From contig NZ_SMJU01000003.1 of assembly GCF_004348825.1 (NCBI RefSeq), positions 248,001 to 312,000 on the forward strand: a stretch of DNA of 64,000 bases, written 5' to 3'. The notes below the pieces were generated by a model, which was not told where the DNA came from, searched no databases, and saw only the letters and a program-made list of their open reading frames with translations. Below are positions 18,006 to 26,845 of the stretch, piece by piece. Numbering within the stretch: position 1 is the stretch's first letter; each line of letters starts with the position of its first letter. The stretch is from Arundinibacter roseus. Lineage in GTDB: Bacteria; Bacteroidota; Bacteroidia; Cytophagales; Spirosomataceae. Position numbers and translations under genes: made by a program.

Positions 18006-21000
18006 ATGGACGATGTCAAAAAAAGGAGTAAAAGTAACCCGGTTGTCCTTTCGGATAATCTTTTTCCAGTAGTTGGAATTGGTGCCTCTGCCGGTGGATT
18101 AAATGCATTCAGGACTCTGATAACGGCCATTCCCGAAGACTCGGGTATGGCTTTTGTTTTGGTTCAGCATCTGGATCCAAATCACGAAAGCCTTCTGCCC
18201 GAGCTTTTGCAAAAAGCAACACCAATTAAGGTTCTGGAAATCAGTGATGATATTAAAGTACGGCCAAATCACATTTATATTCTTCCCAGTAACAAAATGC
18301 TTACGGCAAACGACGGCGTATTGGAGCTGAGCCTGCGACCGGATCGCAGTACTAATAAACCGAATTTACCAATTGATCTATTTTTCGACTCATTGGCTAC
18401 CATCCACAAAGCGCACGCAATTGGGGTGGTGTTGTCAGGTACGGGGTCAGATGGATCGAAGGGCTTACAGGCCATTAAAGCTCAGGGCGGGCTTACGTTT
18501 GCTCAGGATCAGGACTCCTCGGCCTTTAAACAAATGCCCGCCAACGCCATTAGCATGGGTGTGGTTGATTACATACTTTCACCTGATCAAATTCCCCAAA
18601 AAATACTGGAACTCAGAAATCATTTTCAGCCCTTGGAGCAACCGGAAAAAACTGAAATAACGGAGGATGAAGGCTACAATCAGATTATTTCTTTCCTGAG
18701 AGTTTGGAAAGGAACCGATTTTTCAAGCTACAAGCAAAGCACGATTCGCAGAAGGATTTCCCGGCGAATGGCCATCAACAAAGCCGAAGATTTTGGCAGC
18801 TATATTTGGTTTCTGCAACAAAATAAAACCGAGCAGGATGCCTTGTTTCAGGATTTATTGATTCCGGTTACCACATTTTTTCGTGATCAAAACGTATTCG
18901 ATCATTTAATTGAGAAGGTTTTTCCTGAGCTTATTCAAAAACAAAAGGATGGACTTCCCATTCGGGTGTGGGTGGCGGGTTGCAGCACGGGGCAGGAAGC
19001 CTATTCTCTGGCCATTAGCCTGCGTCAGTTACTTGGTCCGCATGTTCATCAGGTGCAGATTTTTGCTTCTGACCTCAGCGCTCCGGCCATCGAAAAAGCC
19101 CGTAAAGGTTTTTTTACCACCAAGGAAATTACGGAAGTTGACGATCAGATTTTACACGAATACTTCACCAAACAAGCGGGTGGATATCAGATAAAAAAGG
19201 AAATTCGGGATATGTGTATTTTTGCGGTACACAACTTTCTGAAAGATCCGCCCTTCGGTCGAATGGATTTGATAAGCTGCAGAAACGTGTTGATTTATCT
19301 GGAATCTCATTTGCAAAAGAAAGCCCTGAGTACCTTTCATTATGCCCTGGGACCAAACGGGTATTTACTGCTGGGCAAATCGGAATCTAGCGCCGTTGCG
19401 ACCGGACTTTTTAAGTCCACCAACAAAGCATTTAAATTGTTTGCCCGAAAGGAAGTTGCCAATAAATCGATACCATTTACCACTACGTCAAGCCAGGAAA
19501 CCTTTACGGGTTACAGTTCCTTGAAGGATCCTAAAAAAGTAAAACCAGATTTTCAGTCAGCAGCCGATGAGATGATCCTGACTAAATACGCACCGGCGGG
19601 GGTAGTCATCAATCAAACCATGGAAATTGTGCAGTTTAGGGGGGATACCTCTGGCTACCTGCAGCAAGCGTCCGGAGAGCCCAGTCACAACCTCTTGAAA
19701 ATGGCTAAAAATGAACTGGCTTTTGAATTACGAAATCTATTTCACAAAGTTAAAAAACAGGGAATTCCGATCAGTAAGGAAAATTTTCCTGTACAGGTAG
19801 ATGAAGGAATGCGCCTGCTGTCTATCGAAGTTATCCCATTGACTAACCTGGCCGAACCACACTTTTTGGTATTGTTTAAATTGCCGGTAAAATCTCTGGC
19901 CTTAGAGACTGGTAAAAAAGGAGCCAGACTTTCTACACAACAGAAGAAAGACGAAAAAGATCTGCGAATAAAACAACTGGAACGGGAAATGGTAGAGACC
20001 TATCAGGACATCCAAATCATTACCGAAACCCAGGAAATGGCCTATAAGGAATTACAGGCCGCCAACGAAGATTTGCTTAGTGGCAGCGAAGAGCTGCAAA
20101 GTCTGAACGAAGAATTGCAGGCAAGCAGAGAAGAACTCCTGAGCACCAACGAAGAGTTGACCGTTCTGAATCATCAGCTGATCAGCGTAAATAGACAACT
20201 GGTGACTTCCAGAAATTATGCGGAAGCGATTGTCGGTACGATCAGAGAACCACTTCTGATGCTCGATTCCAAATTCCGGATCAAAACGGCCAACAGTGCG
20301 TTCTTTAAAACTTTCCAAATCAGTAGGCCCCGAATCGTGGGCACATCGCTGTTTGAACTTGAAAATGGCCAATGGGATATACCGCTGCTGCATACGCTGC
20401 TTAAAGTTAACCTTCCCAGCAAGACCGAAATCACGGATGTAGAAATTAGCCACGATTTTCCGGGCATTGGCAATCGTGTGTTGCTTATGAGTGTTTGTGA
20501 TATTTCGACGGAAGGTCAGGAGGAAAAATTCATTTTATTGGCTATCGAGGATATAACCCAGCAAAAGCAGCATCAGATTGCCAACAAATTGTTTGAAAAG
20601 CAACTGGAAGATCAGGTTGCCCAACGCACCTTTGAATTGCTGGAAGCCAACAAGTTGCTTGTGTTAAAGAATGAAGAACTGGAAAAAATGAATCGGGAAG
20701 TAGAATCCTTTTCGTATGTAGCGAGTCACGACTTACAGGAACCCTTGCGTAAAATTCAGGCATTTGCCGGAAGAATTTTGAAAAATGAGCATGAAGCATT
20801 GTCTGAAACCGGAAAAGATTATTTTCATAGAATGCAGCTTGCCGCCAATCGAATGCAGATCCTTATTGAAGACTTATTGGCCTACTCGCACAGCAGCAGT
20901 AAAGATCATACGTTTGAATCAACCGATTTGGACCAGATTGTTATTGAAGTAATTGCCGAATTGAAAGAGAGTTTACAGGCAAAAAATGCGGAGATTCAGT

Positions 21001-21425
21001 TTACTGCTTTGGGCTTTGCGTGGATAAAGCCCTTTCAGTTTCGGCAGGTTATTACCAATTTACTGGGCAATTCGCTTAAATTTTCAAAGGCGGATGTTCC
21101 ACCGGAGATCACCATAAAGAGCGATAAACAAACAGGTTTGCATTTTCAGCGGACCAACGCATTGTTGGACCACGGCGCTTTGGTTCCGGATAAACAGTAT
21201 ACACATCTATCGTTTTGTGACAATGGTATAGGCTTCGATCCGCAGTATAAAGACAGAATTTTTGTAGTTTTCCAACGCCTGAACGGAAAAGAAAGTTATG
21301 CCGGCACGGGCATTGGTTTGGCCATTGTGAAAAAAATTATTGACAGCCATCACGGAACCATCACGGCCAAAGGTGAAAGTGGAGTTGGGGCTCAATTTGA
21401 TATTTATTTACCTGTGAATGAATGA
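18006..21425 (+). CDS. CheB-CheR-PAS-histidine kinase fusion protein
   Basis: A 1139-residue cytoplasmic multi-domain sensor. Order: CheB methylesterase-like domain (about 20-200; VGIGASAGG with Ser28, 'VQHLDPNHESLLPELL', 'VLSGTGSDGSKG'); CheR methyltransferase-like domain (about 215-480; 'STIRRRISRRMA', 'PIRVWVAGCSTGQEAYSLAI', 'DLISCRNVLIYLE'); a coiled coil (about 650-740, ELQ/NEEL heptads); a PAS domain (about 745-865); HisKA with the phospho-His in 'YVASHDLQEPLRKI' (about 910); and a HATPase domain ('NLLGNSLKFSK', 'CDNGIGFD', 'GTGIGLAIVKKI'). No transmembrane helices and no other chemotaxis genes nearby. It is closed by the terminator at 21479-21507. Confidence 0.94.
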   Translation: MDDVKKRSKSNPVVLSDNLFPVVGIGASAGGLNAFRTLITAIPEDSGMAFVLVQHLDPNHESLLPELLQKATPIKVLEISDDIKVRPNHIYILPSNKMLTANDGVLELSLRPDRSTNKPNLPIDLFFDSLATIHKAHAIGVVLSGTGSDGSKGLQAIKAQGGLTFAQDQDSSAFKQMPANAISMGVVDYILSPDQIPQKILELRNHFQPLEQPEKTEITEDEGYNQIISFLRVWKGTDFSSYKQSTIRRRISRRMAINKAEDFGSYIWFLQQNKTEQDALFQDLLIPVTTFFRDQNVFDHLIEKVFPELIQKQKDGLPIRVWVAGCSTGQEAYSLAISLRQLLGPHVHQVQIFASDLSAPAIEKARKGFFTTKEITEVDDQILHEYFTKQAGGYQIKKEIRDMCIFAVHNFLKDPPFGRMDLISCRNVLIYLESHLQKKALSTFHYALGPNGYLLLGKSESSAVATGLFKSTNKAFKLFARKEVANKSIPFTTTSSQETFTGYSSLKDPKKVKPDFQSAADEMILTKYAPAGVVINQTMEIVQFRGDTSGYLQQASGEPSHNLLKMAKNELAFELRNLFHKVKKQGIPISKENFPVQVDEGMRLLSIEVIPLTNLAEPHFLVLFKLPVKSLALETGKKGARLSTQQKKDEKDLRIKQLEREMVETYQDIQIITETQEMAYKELQAANEDLLSGSEELQSLNEELQASREELLSTNEELTVLNHQLISVNRQLVTSRNYAEAIVGTIREPLLMLDSKFRIKTANSAFFKTFQISRPRIVGTSLFELENGQWDIPLLHTLLKVNLPSKTEITDVEISHDFPGIGNRVLLMSVCDISTEGQEEKFILLAIEDITQQKQHQIANKLFEKQLEDQVAQRTFELLEANKLLVLKNEELEKMNREVESFSYVASHDLQEPLRKIQAFAGRILKNEHEALSETGKDYFHRMQLAANRMQILIEDLLAYSHSSSKDHTFESTDLDQIVIEVIAELKESLQAKNAEIQFTALGFAWIKPFQFRQVITNLLGNSLKFSKADVPPEITIKSDKQTGLHFQRTNALLDHGALVPDKQYTHLSFCDNGIGFDPQYKDRIFVVFQRLNGKESYAGTGIGLAIVKKIIDSHHGTITAKGESGVGAQFDIYLPVNE

Positions 21426-21478
21426 TTTGGATTAGCAAATATCAACGAACAAAAAGGCACTTCGGGAGTTTCCAACAC

Positions 21479-21507
21479 AAAACGATGACTATGTCATCGT
21501 TTTTTCT
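21479..21507 (+). terminator. Rho-independent terminator after the hybrid kinase
   Basis: AAAACGATGAC (21479-21489), loop TAT, GTCATCGTTTT (21493-21503) and a continuing T-run: a perfect 11-bp stem, 54 bp past the stop codon. Confidence 0.9.
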
Positions 21508-21686
21508 ATTTTAGGAAATAGGGGTAGTAAACAACTTGTAACCCTGCACGGGTGTGATACCATTTCCTTTGGATAAAGCCCATGCGGTTATAGTTGAAAA
21601 TTAAAGTATTGTTTTAAGGGGTGTGGATGTAGACTTGTTATGGCTCATTTTAAGCTACCAACATGCTCATTGATCGATATAAAACT

Positions 21687-21777
21687 TGACAGGCTGAACG
21701 AACAGGGTCGCATGTTGATCGGAGTCAGCTGCTGGCGGGCTTCGACCGCCAGGCGGCCCTGTTCGCTCAGCCTGACA
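21687..21777. repeat. GC-rich imperfect 25-bp inverted repeat with inner hairpin
   Basis: Left arm 21687-21711 starts TGACAGGCTGAACG and the right arm 21753-21777 is its reverse complement at 22 of 25 positions. Inside, CTGGCGG (21732-21738) and CCGCCAG (21746-21752) form a 7-bp stem that abuts the right arm. The block is far richer in GC than the flanking AT-rich DNA. It could be a mobile palindromic element or an IS relic. Confidence 0.65.
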
Positions 21778-22235
21778 TTCAAAATTATTTACATTTCAAT
21801 TCACTCACCAATAATACAAGCAGGCCACTTAGCATTGGCAGCTCGCTGCAACCACCGGTTAAACGTTTTGCAAGTGTAATCCAATGCACTAGAATTTTGA
21901 TATTTTTTTGACTGCAAGCCGATCCTCCACTACCACGAATACAGTTTTGTAGTAGATTTGCAGAAATTGCAGAATACTCATTCCTCACACATGATTCCAA
22001 CTGATTTTTGTTTGGGTAGACGTTTGAATACCGTCACACGCTACTACTGATCCCCTCCCAATCATTGCCCAATGCCATACTCTTTTCTTTATAGAATCAT
22101 AAGGCACTTAGTTAGCTTAACAACAAAATCAAGTTTAGAACACATTTCATTTTTTTACACGTAACATGGTGGTCCGACGTCGAGATTTGTACACATTTTT
22201 CTCGTTGTGGCAAAATACTACCGTCAATTTTTCAT

Positions 22236-22278
22236 ACTAAGTAGCTGTTAGCTTTTAGGTTATTAGCCACTAGGGCTT
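22236..22278. repeat. Degenerate TAGCnnT heptad repeat; shares 25 exact bases with 50935-50959
   Basis: The stretch reads as successive units TAGCTGT, TAGCTTT, TAGGTTAT, TAGCCAC, TAGGGCT. Positions 22236-22260 are identical to the reverse complement of 50935-50959. A 25-base identity is far beyond chance for a 64 kb window. Confidence 0.7.
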
Positions 22279-22297
22279 ATGTGGTTGTAAATCAATA

Positions 22298-22330
22298 CTT
22301 TGTGATACTTATAAACCTAATATAATTTTG
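22298..22330 (+). promoter_or_regulatory. Bacteroidota-type promoter for the antiporter operon
   Basis: TTTG at 22298-22301 (-33 box) and TAATTTTG at 22323-22330 (-7 box, fits TAnnTTTG) with 21 bp between. Transcription would start near 22335, giving a leader of ~100 bases. Confidence 0.65.
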
Positions 22331-22433
22331 CTTAAATACTCAATTCAACTTCACTGCTATAAATAGATTTTACTAATGAAAATAACCTAAACAATAAAAC
22401 CAAACTTTCATAAATTACTTTAACTCAACGAAA

Positions 22434-24602
22434 ATGACAGACTTCTTCAAATTACTAATGCATGAATTTGATTTACCCTTGCGTAATCCGGTTCTAATCT
22501 TTTCTCTCATTCTATTCATTATTTTACTTTCTCCAATCTTACTACGGAAATTAAATATTCCCAGTATTATTGGTTTAATTATTTCAGGTGTTGTTGTCGG
22601 ACCTTTTGGTCTTAATATCCTTGAAAAAACGGTGGCAATTGATTTATTTTCAACCATTGGTTTACTGTATATTATGTTTATTGCGGGCCTTGAACTGGAT
22701 TTAAATCAATTTAAAGCATTTAAGAATAAAAGTATCCTTTTTGGTTTTCTTACTTTTATCATTCCTATTTCAATTGGATTTCCTGTTTGTCATTATATCC
22801 TTGGTTATGATTTCAATGCGAGTTTTTTAACAGCCAGTATGTTTGCTACACATACCCTAGTTGCCTATCCCATTGTAAGCAAGTTGGGAATTTCAAAAAA
22901 CGAATCTGTAGCAATTACCGTTGGTGGTACGATTTTGACCGATACGGCAGTACTTATACTTTTGGCCGTTGTAATTGGAAGCAATGAAGGAAGTTTAAAT
23001 CAGGAATTTTGGTTACGATTGGGATTTTCCCTGATTATATTCTCAGCAATCATGTTTTACCTGATACCAAGGATAGCTCAGTGGTTTTTTCGTACTTTGG
23101 AAAGTGAAAAACATTCCCACTATATTTTTGTACTATCAGTCGTTTTCTTTGCGGCTTTTCTGGCAGAAGTAGCGGGAGTTGAGCCAATTATCGGTGCTTT
23201 CGTTGCTGGATTGGCACTCAATAAACTTATTCCACATTCCTCTGCCCTGATGAATCGCATTGAATTTATAGGCAATTCATTGTTTATTCCTTTCTTTCTG
23301 ATTAGTGTCGGGATGCTGGTAAACCTGCAGGTAATATTCAATGGGGCTGATGCATTGATTGTAGCAGGTACCTTATCCATTGTGGCTTTTTTTGGTAAAT
23401 GGCTTGCCGCGTGGTTTACCCAAATTTTGTGTAAGTATTCAAAAGCACAAAGACAGCTAATATTTGGATTAAGTAGTTCACACGCCGCCGCAACATTAGC
23501 GATTATTTTAGTCGGATTCAACGCTGGAATTCTTGATGAAAACATTTTGAATGGTACTATTATTCTCATTTTGATTACCTGCGTCACGGCCTCTTTTGTT
23601 ACTGAAAAGGCCGGAAAACAAATAGTCATTGAGTCAGCTGATGATACTTCTGACATTGCTATGATCCAGACAATTGATAATGAACATATTTTATTGCCGA
23701 TTGCTGACATGGAGGATGTTGAAAAATTACTTGAATTTTCCATTTACATTAGGGATAAGAAGTCAACGAGTCCTGTATCTATTCTATCGGTCGTATCAAA
23801 TGATGAGGAAGCCGAACACAACATTATGAAAGCGAGGAATAAGCTTGAAGAATTTGTTATGGAAGCATCGGCCTCAGAAACCAATGTAAATATTATTACT
23901 ACAATTGATCATAACCCCGCTTGTGGAATCGCTCGTATATCTAAAGAAATATTGGCAGATATCGTTATATTGGGTTGGCCACAGAAAAATGACTTTTTAA
24001 CAAAACTTGTTGGTGAAAAACTAGATAGTATTTTAAATGGTACCGACAAAACAATTTTTGTGAGTGATTTACAAAAACCACTAGTTTTACATAAAAGGAT
24101 AATTTCCATCGTTCCACCCTTCGCAGAGCTGGAAAATGGTTTTGAACTTTGGATCATTAAAACCGGCACCCTGGCTGAAGAACTTAGTATTCCGATGATT
24201 ATATACTGTAACGCCCAAACAAAAAAAGCAATTGAACGCGTTATAAAGAAATTTAAAATTACCTCAGCCATTCTGATCCACTTTTTTGATGACTGGGAAG
24301 ATCTTCTGATTTTATCCAAAAGCATATCGGACGATGATTTGATTATCCTGGTTTCAGCCCGGAAAGGTTCAGCATCTTATTCTACTTTGTTGGAAAATAT
24401 TCCGGTAAAAATGGAAAAGCATTTTGGTTTGAATAATAAATTAGTCATTTATCCTCAACAATTTAGCCATACTTTTGCGAGTACTACCTATAAAGATGTT
24501 TCCAGCGAACCTATAAATTTAGGTATTGAAGCAATTCAAAAAATTGGGAAAGGTATCGGTAATATATTCAAGAAAGAGGAAGAAGAAAAAGAAAACATTT
24601 AA
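22434..24602 (+). CDS. KefB/CPA2-type monovalent cation:proton antiporter with C-terminal USP-like region
   Basis: Inner-membrane antiporter of 722 residues. Roughly residues 1-400 hold a dozen membrane helices with CPA2 features: 'PSIIGLIISGVVVGPFGL', 'LYIMFIAGLELDL', 'MFATHTLVAYPIVSKLGI', 'VGGTILTDTAVL' (an Asp-bearing ion-site helix), and 'GVEPIIGAFVAGLALNKLI'. The remaining ~320 residues are soluble and look like two universal-stress-like alpha/beta halves ('SPVSILSVVSND', 'ADIVILGWPQKNDFLTKLVGEKLDSIL') rather than a TrkA-N domain. Ion (Na+ or K+) not decidable. Two small cytosolic genes follow, spaced or overlapping tightly. Confidence 0.9.
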   Translation: MTDFFKLLMHEFDLPLRNPVLIFSLILFIILLSPILLRKLNIPSIIGLIISGVVVGPFGLNILEKTVAIDLFSTIGLLYIMFIAGLELDLNQFKAFKNKSILFGFLTFIIPISIGFPVCHYILGYDFNASFLTASMFATHTLVAYPIVSKLGISKNESVAITVGGTILTDTAVLILLAVVIGSNEGSLNQEFWLRLGFSLIIFSAIMFYLIPRIAQWFFRTLESEKHSHYIFVLSVVFFAAFLAEVAGVEPIIGAFVAGLALNKLIPHSSALMNRIEFIGNSLFIPFFLISVGMLVNLQVIFNGADALIVAGTLSIVAFFGKWLAAWFTQILCKYSKAQRQLIFGLSSSHAAATLAIILVGFNAGILDENILNGTIILILITCVTASFVTEKAGKQIVIESADDTSDIAMIQTIDNEHILLPIADMEDVEKLLEFSIYIRDKKSTSPVSILSVVSNDEEAEHNIMKARNKLEEFVMEASASETNVNIITTIDHNPACGIARISKEILADIVILGWPQKNDFLTKLVGEKLDSILNGTDKTIFVSDLQKPLVLHKRIISIVPPFAELENGFELWIIKTGTLAEELSIPMIIYCNAQTKKAIERVIKKFKITSAILIHFFDDWEDLLILSKSISDDDLIILVSARKGSASYSTLLENIPVKMEKHFGLNNKLVIYPQQFSHTFASTTYKDVSSEPINLGIEAIQKIGKGIGNIFKKEEEEKENI

Positions 24603-24606
24603 AGCT

Positions 24607-25026
24607 ATGAATTCCGAGATCAAAAAATACAACGAAGAGCAAATTGAAGATGACAAATTAGTATGCGACCGATTGGCGAACATTATTGCTAGTGAATTAA
24701 ATGATGCGGAAAATAAAATATGGCATGCACATCCGGTGTGGTTTTTGGACAATAACCCAATAGTCGGGTATAGCAAGCAGAAAAAAGGGATTAGACTTAT
24801 GTTTTGGAGCGGTGCGGACTTTGAAGAAAGTAGACTGAATGTACTGGGAAAGAGATTTAAAGATGCCTCCATATTTTATACAAACGTCTCTGAAATTGAC
24901 ATAAACAATTTGAAACGTTGGCTTAAAAAATCAAGAGAAATTCAATGGGATTACAAAAATTTGGTAAAAAAGAAAGGGAAACTAGATAAATTAACCAAAG
25001 ATGAAGGTAACCAAAGAACACAATGA
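24607..25026 (+). CDS. DUF1801 (YdhG/CyaY-like) protein
   Basis: A small cytosolic protein of 139 residues. I choose ATG 24607, four bases after the antiporter stop; an upstream in-frame ATG at 24526 would lie inside the antiporter gene and yields a lysine-rich out-of-frame reading of it. The core 'HPVWFLDNNPIVGYSKQKKGIRLMFWSGADFEE' (about residues 41-73) is characteristic of DUF1801. Function unknown; the fold resembles frataxin-like YdhG proteins. Its last 26 bases overlap the start of the next gene. Confidence 0.82.
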   Translation: MNSEIKKYNEEQIEDDKLVCDRLANIIASELNDAENKIWHAHPVWFLDNNPIVGYSKQKKGIRLMFWSGADFEESRLNVLGKRFKDASIFYTNVSEIDINNLKRWLKKSREIQWDYKNLVKKKGKLDKLTKDEGNQRTQ

Positions 25027-25366
25027 ACGAATGGCAAAATTGACCTTCGGGTCGGTTTATCCTCATTATGTAAATAAAATTGTAGGCAAAGGCCGTACAA
25101 AAGATGAATTGCATGAGGTGATTGAGTGGCTCACCGGTTTTCATAAGGAAAAACTGGAAGAGTTAATTGCTCAAAAGGTGACCTTTGAAGATTTTTTTGA
25201 AAAGGCCAACTTAAATCCTAATGCACATTTAATCACCGGATTGATTTGTGGGTATAGAATTGAAGAAATTGAGAATCCACTTACACAGCAGGTTAGGTAT
25301 TTGGATAAATTAGTGGACGAATTGGCGAAAGGAAGAAAGATGGAGAAAATCCTGAGAAGTGCTTAG
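25001..25366 (+). CDS. DUF2200 family protein
   Basis: A 121-residue cytosolic protein with the DUF2200 hallmarks 'MAKLTFGSVYPHYVNK', 'KGRTKDELHEVIEWLTGF' and 'NPNAHLITGLICGYRIEEIENPLTQQVRYLDKLVDELAKG' (cited in parts). The start at 25001 gives MKVTKEHNERMAK, matching homologues that begin ~10 residues before this motif, though ATG 25031 is possible. The 26-base overlap with the DUF1801 gene implies translational coupling. The family is uncharacterised. Confidence 0.85.
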   Translation: MKVTKEHNERMAKLTFGSVYPHYVNKIVGKGRTKDELHEVIEWLTGFHKEKLEELIAQKVTFEDFFEKANLNPNAHLITGLICGYRIEEIENPLTQQVRYLDKLVDELAKGRKMEKILRSA

Positions 25367-25413
25367 CCTTTATTTTTAAAATTTTATCAGAAGGTTAATT
25401 ATTAGACACTTGT

Positions 25414-25983
25414 ATGAAAGATTTTCTATCAAAATTCCGATCCTTTACGGAAGAAGAAATGGAGTACTTTGAAGGCATTGGACAAATTCGATGCGTAGCA
25501 GCGAAAACTCTTATTTTTTCGGCAGATCGACCTTTTTCCAGGCTTTTGTTTATTCATTCCGGAATCATCCGAACGTTTCGGCTGATTGATAGCGAAGATT
25601 TTTCTTACTATTTTTTCTCGAATAATGACTTTGCGGTTGATTTCCAAAGTTATCTGACTGATACTCCTAGTCCAATATATTTTGAAACACTGACCGACAC
25701 TACGTATACAGAATTCCATAAAAAGGATATTTTGCAATTATATGACAACTATCCACGCTTTGAAAGATTGGGCAGAATTATGGCTGAACAAGCCTATCTC
25801 AGCGCCGCCGATCGGTTGAAACAGCATCAGACCGATGACCTGAAAACACGCTATTTGAAGTTAATTTCAAAAAACCCCGAACTTTTCCAAACGATTCCTC
25901 AGCATTACATTGCCTCCTATTTGGGGGTAAAGCCCCAAAGTTTGAGCCGAATCAGGGCAGAACTTGCCGGGAAGTTTTACTAA
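25414..25983 (+). CDS. Crp/Fnr-family transcriptional regulator
   Basis: A 189-residue regulator: an N-terminal cyclic-nucleotide-binding-like beta barrel (about 15-125; 'LLFIHSGIIRTFRLI', 'DFAVDFQSYL') and a C-terminal winged helix ('IPQHYIASYLGVKPQSLSRIRAEL'). No cysteine cluster for Fe-S and no canonical cAMP RGE..S..R signature are seen, so the effector is unknown. Such short Crp-like proteins are abundant in Bacteroidota. Its stop codon touches a perfect palindrome (25983-25998) lying before a small envelope operon, which it probably controls. Confidence 0.9.
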   Translation: MKDFLSKFRSFTEEEMEYFEGIGQIRCVAAKTLIFSADRPFSRLLFIHSGIIRTFRLIDSEDFSYYFFSNNDFAVDFQSYLTDTPSPIYFETLTDTTYTEFHKKDILQLYDNYPRFERLGRIMAEQAYLSAADRLKQHQTDDLKTRYLKLISKNPELFQTIPQHYIASYLGVKPQSLSRIRAELAGKFY

Positions 25984-25998
25984 TTCACCTAGGTGAAT
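25983..25998. promoter_or_regulatory. Perfect 16-bp palindrome, candidate Crp/Fnr operator
   Basis: ATTCACCTAGGTGAAT begins on the last base of the Crp/Fnr stop codon. A near-consensus -7 box AACCTTTG lies at 26020-26027 with no -33 box. If transcription starts near 26032 the palindrome is centred at about -41.5, the classical position for an activator of the Crp class. Confidence 0.6.
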
Positions 25999-26066
25999 GC
26001 GCAGGTTATGGGCTTTGCCAACCTTTGTACTGTCAATTAATTAATCAAAATTAACCAGTACAAAAC

Positions 26067-26828
26067 ATGAAAGCTTCAACCGAACGCAATTTGATGAGAA
26101 TCATGCACCTGATCGCAGGTGGTGCCATGGGCGCCTACATTTATTCTCCGCTGGGTGAAATACCCGTTTTTCAATTTTTAACCAAAGTCCTGATTATTCC
26201 ATTGACGATAGCCACCGGCTTATGGATGTGGAAAGGCATTCAGCTACGCAGGCGATTTTCCAAACCAGCCAAATCGGGCCGTATCTCTTTGCTATTTCTA
26301 ATTTTGGCTTTGGGAGCGCAGGCCCAAACTGTACCGAAGCGATGGGGATCTGAATTTAGTCCTCTGGGCGCCGGAGTTTTCCGTTTGGCACAAGGTAAAA
26401 TTACCTATGCTTTCAGGCCAGAAAGGCAATTCAAAACGGAACTTGGGATTGGTTATCTGATTCAACCTGAGTCTATGGCAAGCAGCAGCGAAGCTTTTAA
26501 TAAAGATGGAGTGTACTCCGCCTATATGGGGTCTGTGGCAGTTAGGCAATACCTCTGGAAAGGTTTGCATGTAGAAGAAGTTGTCAACCTTGGACAGGGG
26601 CAGGTGAGCAGCAGCATAGTTGACGGAAAATCGTATAAAGCGTTTGTCATCTTCACACAATCATTTGTTGGGTATAAAATCAATGTTCTGAAACGGGATA
26701 AGTTCAATTTATTTCTGATTGGACAAGCTGGATTTGGCTACGTCCCGGTCAACACCAACCAATGGCCCCGCATGGAAACTTCGAGTTTTTATGGGCTGGG
26801 TGATCTCAAAGTGGGTATTAATTTCTAA
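26067..26828 (+). CDS. Unrecognised envelope protein: two inner-membrane helices fused to a barrel-like domain
   Basis: 253 residues with an odd layout. Residues 10-55 hold two hydrophobic helices ('MRIMHLIAGGAMGAYIYSPL', 'FLTKVLIIPLTIATGLWMW') followed by a basic segment. Residues ~73-88 are a second hydrophobic stretch that ends like a signal peptide (LALGAQAQ). Residues 90-253 are beta-rich, with aromatic alternation and a terminal Phe, as in outer-membrane barrels. It may be a true fusion, or a pair of genes joined in frame, the second able to start internally. No frameshift is evident. It is first in an operon with an NTF2-like gene and a 2TM gene. Confidence 0.65.
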   Translation: MKASTERNLMRIMHLIAGGAMGAYIYSPLGEIPVFQFLTKVLIIPLTIATGLWMWKGIQLRRRFSKPAKSGRISLLFLILALGAQAQTVPKRWGSEFSPLGAGVFRLAQGKITYAFRPERQFKTELGIGYLIQPESMASSSEAFNKDGVYSAYMGSVAVRQYLWKGLHVEEVVNLGQGQVSSSIVDGKSYKAFVIFTQSFVGYKINVLKRDKFNLFLIGQAGFGYVPVNTNQWPRMETSSFYGLGDLKVGINF

Positions 26829-26845
26829 TTCTAAAACCGAAAATC

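Larger units (their letters stand above)
21426..22433. other. 1-kb non-coding region with hairpin element and heptad repeats
   Basis: Between the kinase and antiporter genes. It contains, in order, the kinase terminator, a GC-rich long hairpin (21687-21777), heptad-type repeats (22236-22278) and the antiporter promoter (22298-22330). Short open frames here (for instance 21640-21879) run through the hairpin and have no coding character, so I call no gene. Confidence 0.6.

Noticed and set aside
20052-20453. Repeat-like GAAGAG/GAACTG-rich tract in the hybrid kinase
   Set aside because: Explained by the coiled-coil heptads of the protein, not a DNA repeat element.
21640-21879. 79-codon open frame in the gap after the hybrid kinase
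   Set aside because: It runs straight through the GC-rich inverted repeat and shows no protein-like pattern.
23120-23743. 207-codon open frame antisense to the antiporter
   Set aside because: Fully inside a well-supported gene on the other strand; its sequence has no family features and mirrors the membrane helices of the real protein.
22434-24602. KefB-type TrkA-N (RCK) domain at the antiporter C-terminus
   Set aside because: No GxGxxG nucleotide-binding motif in the C-terminal part; a universal-stress-like region fits better.
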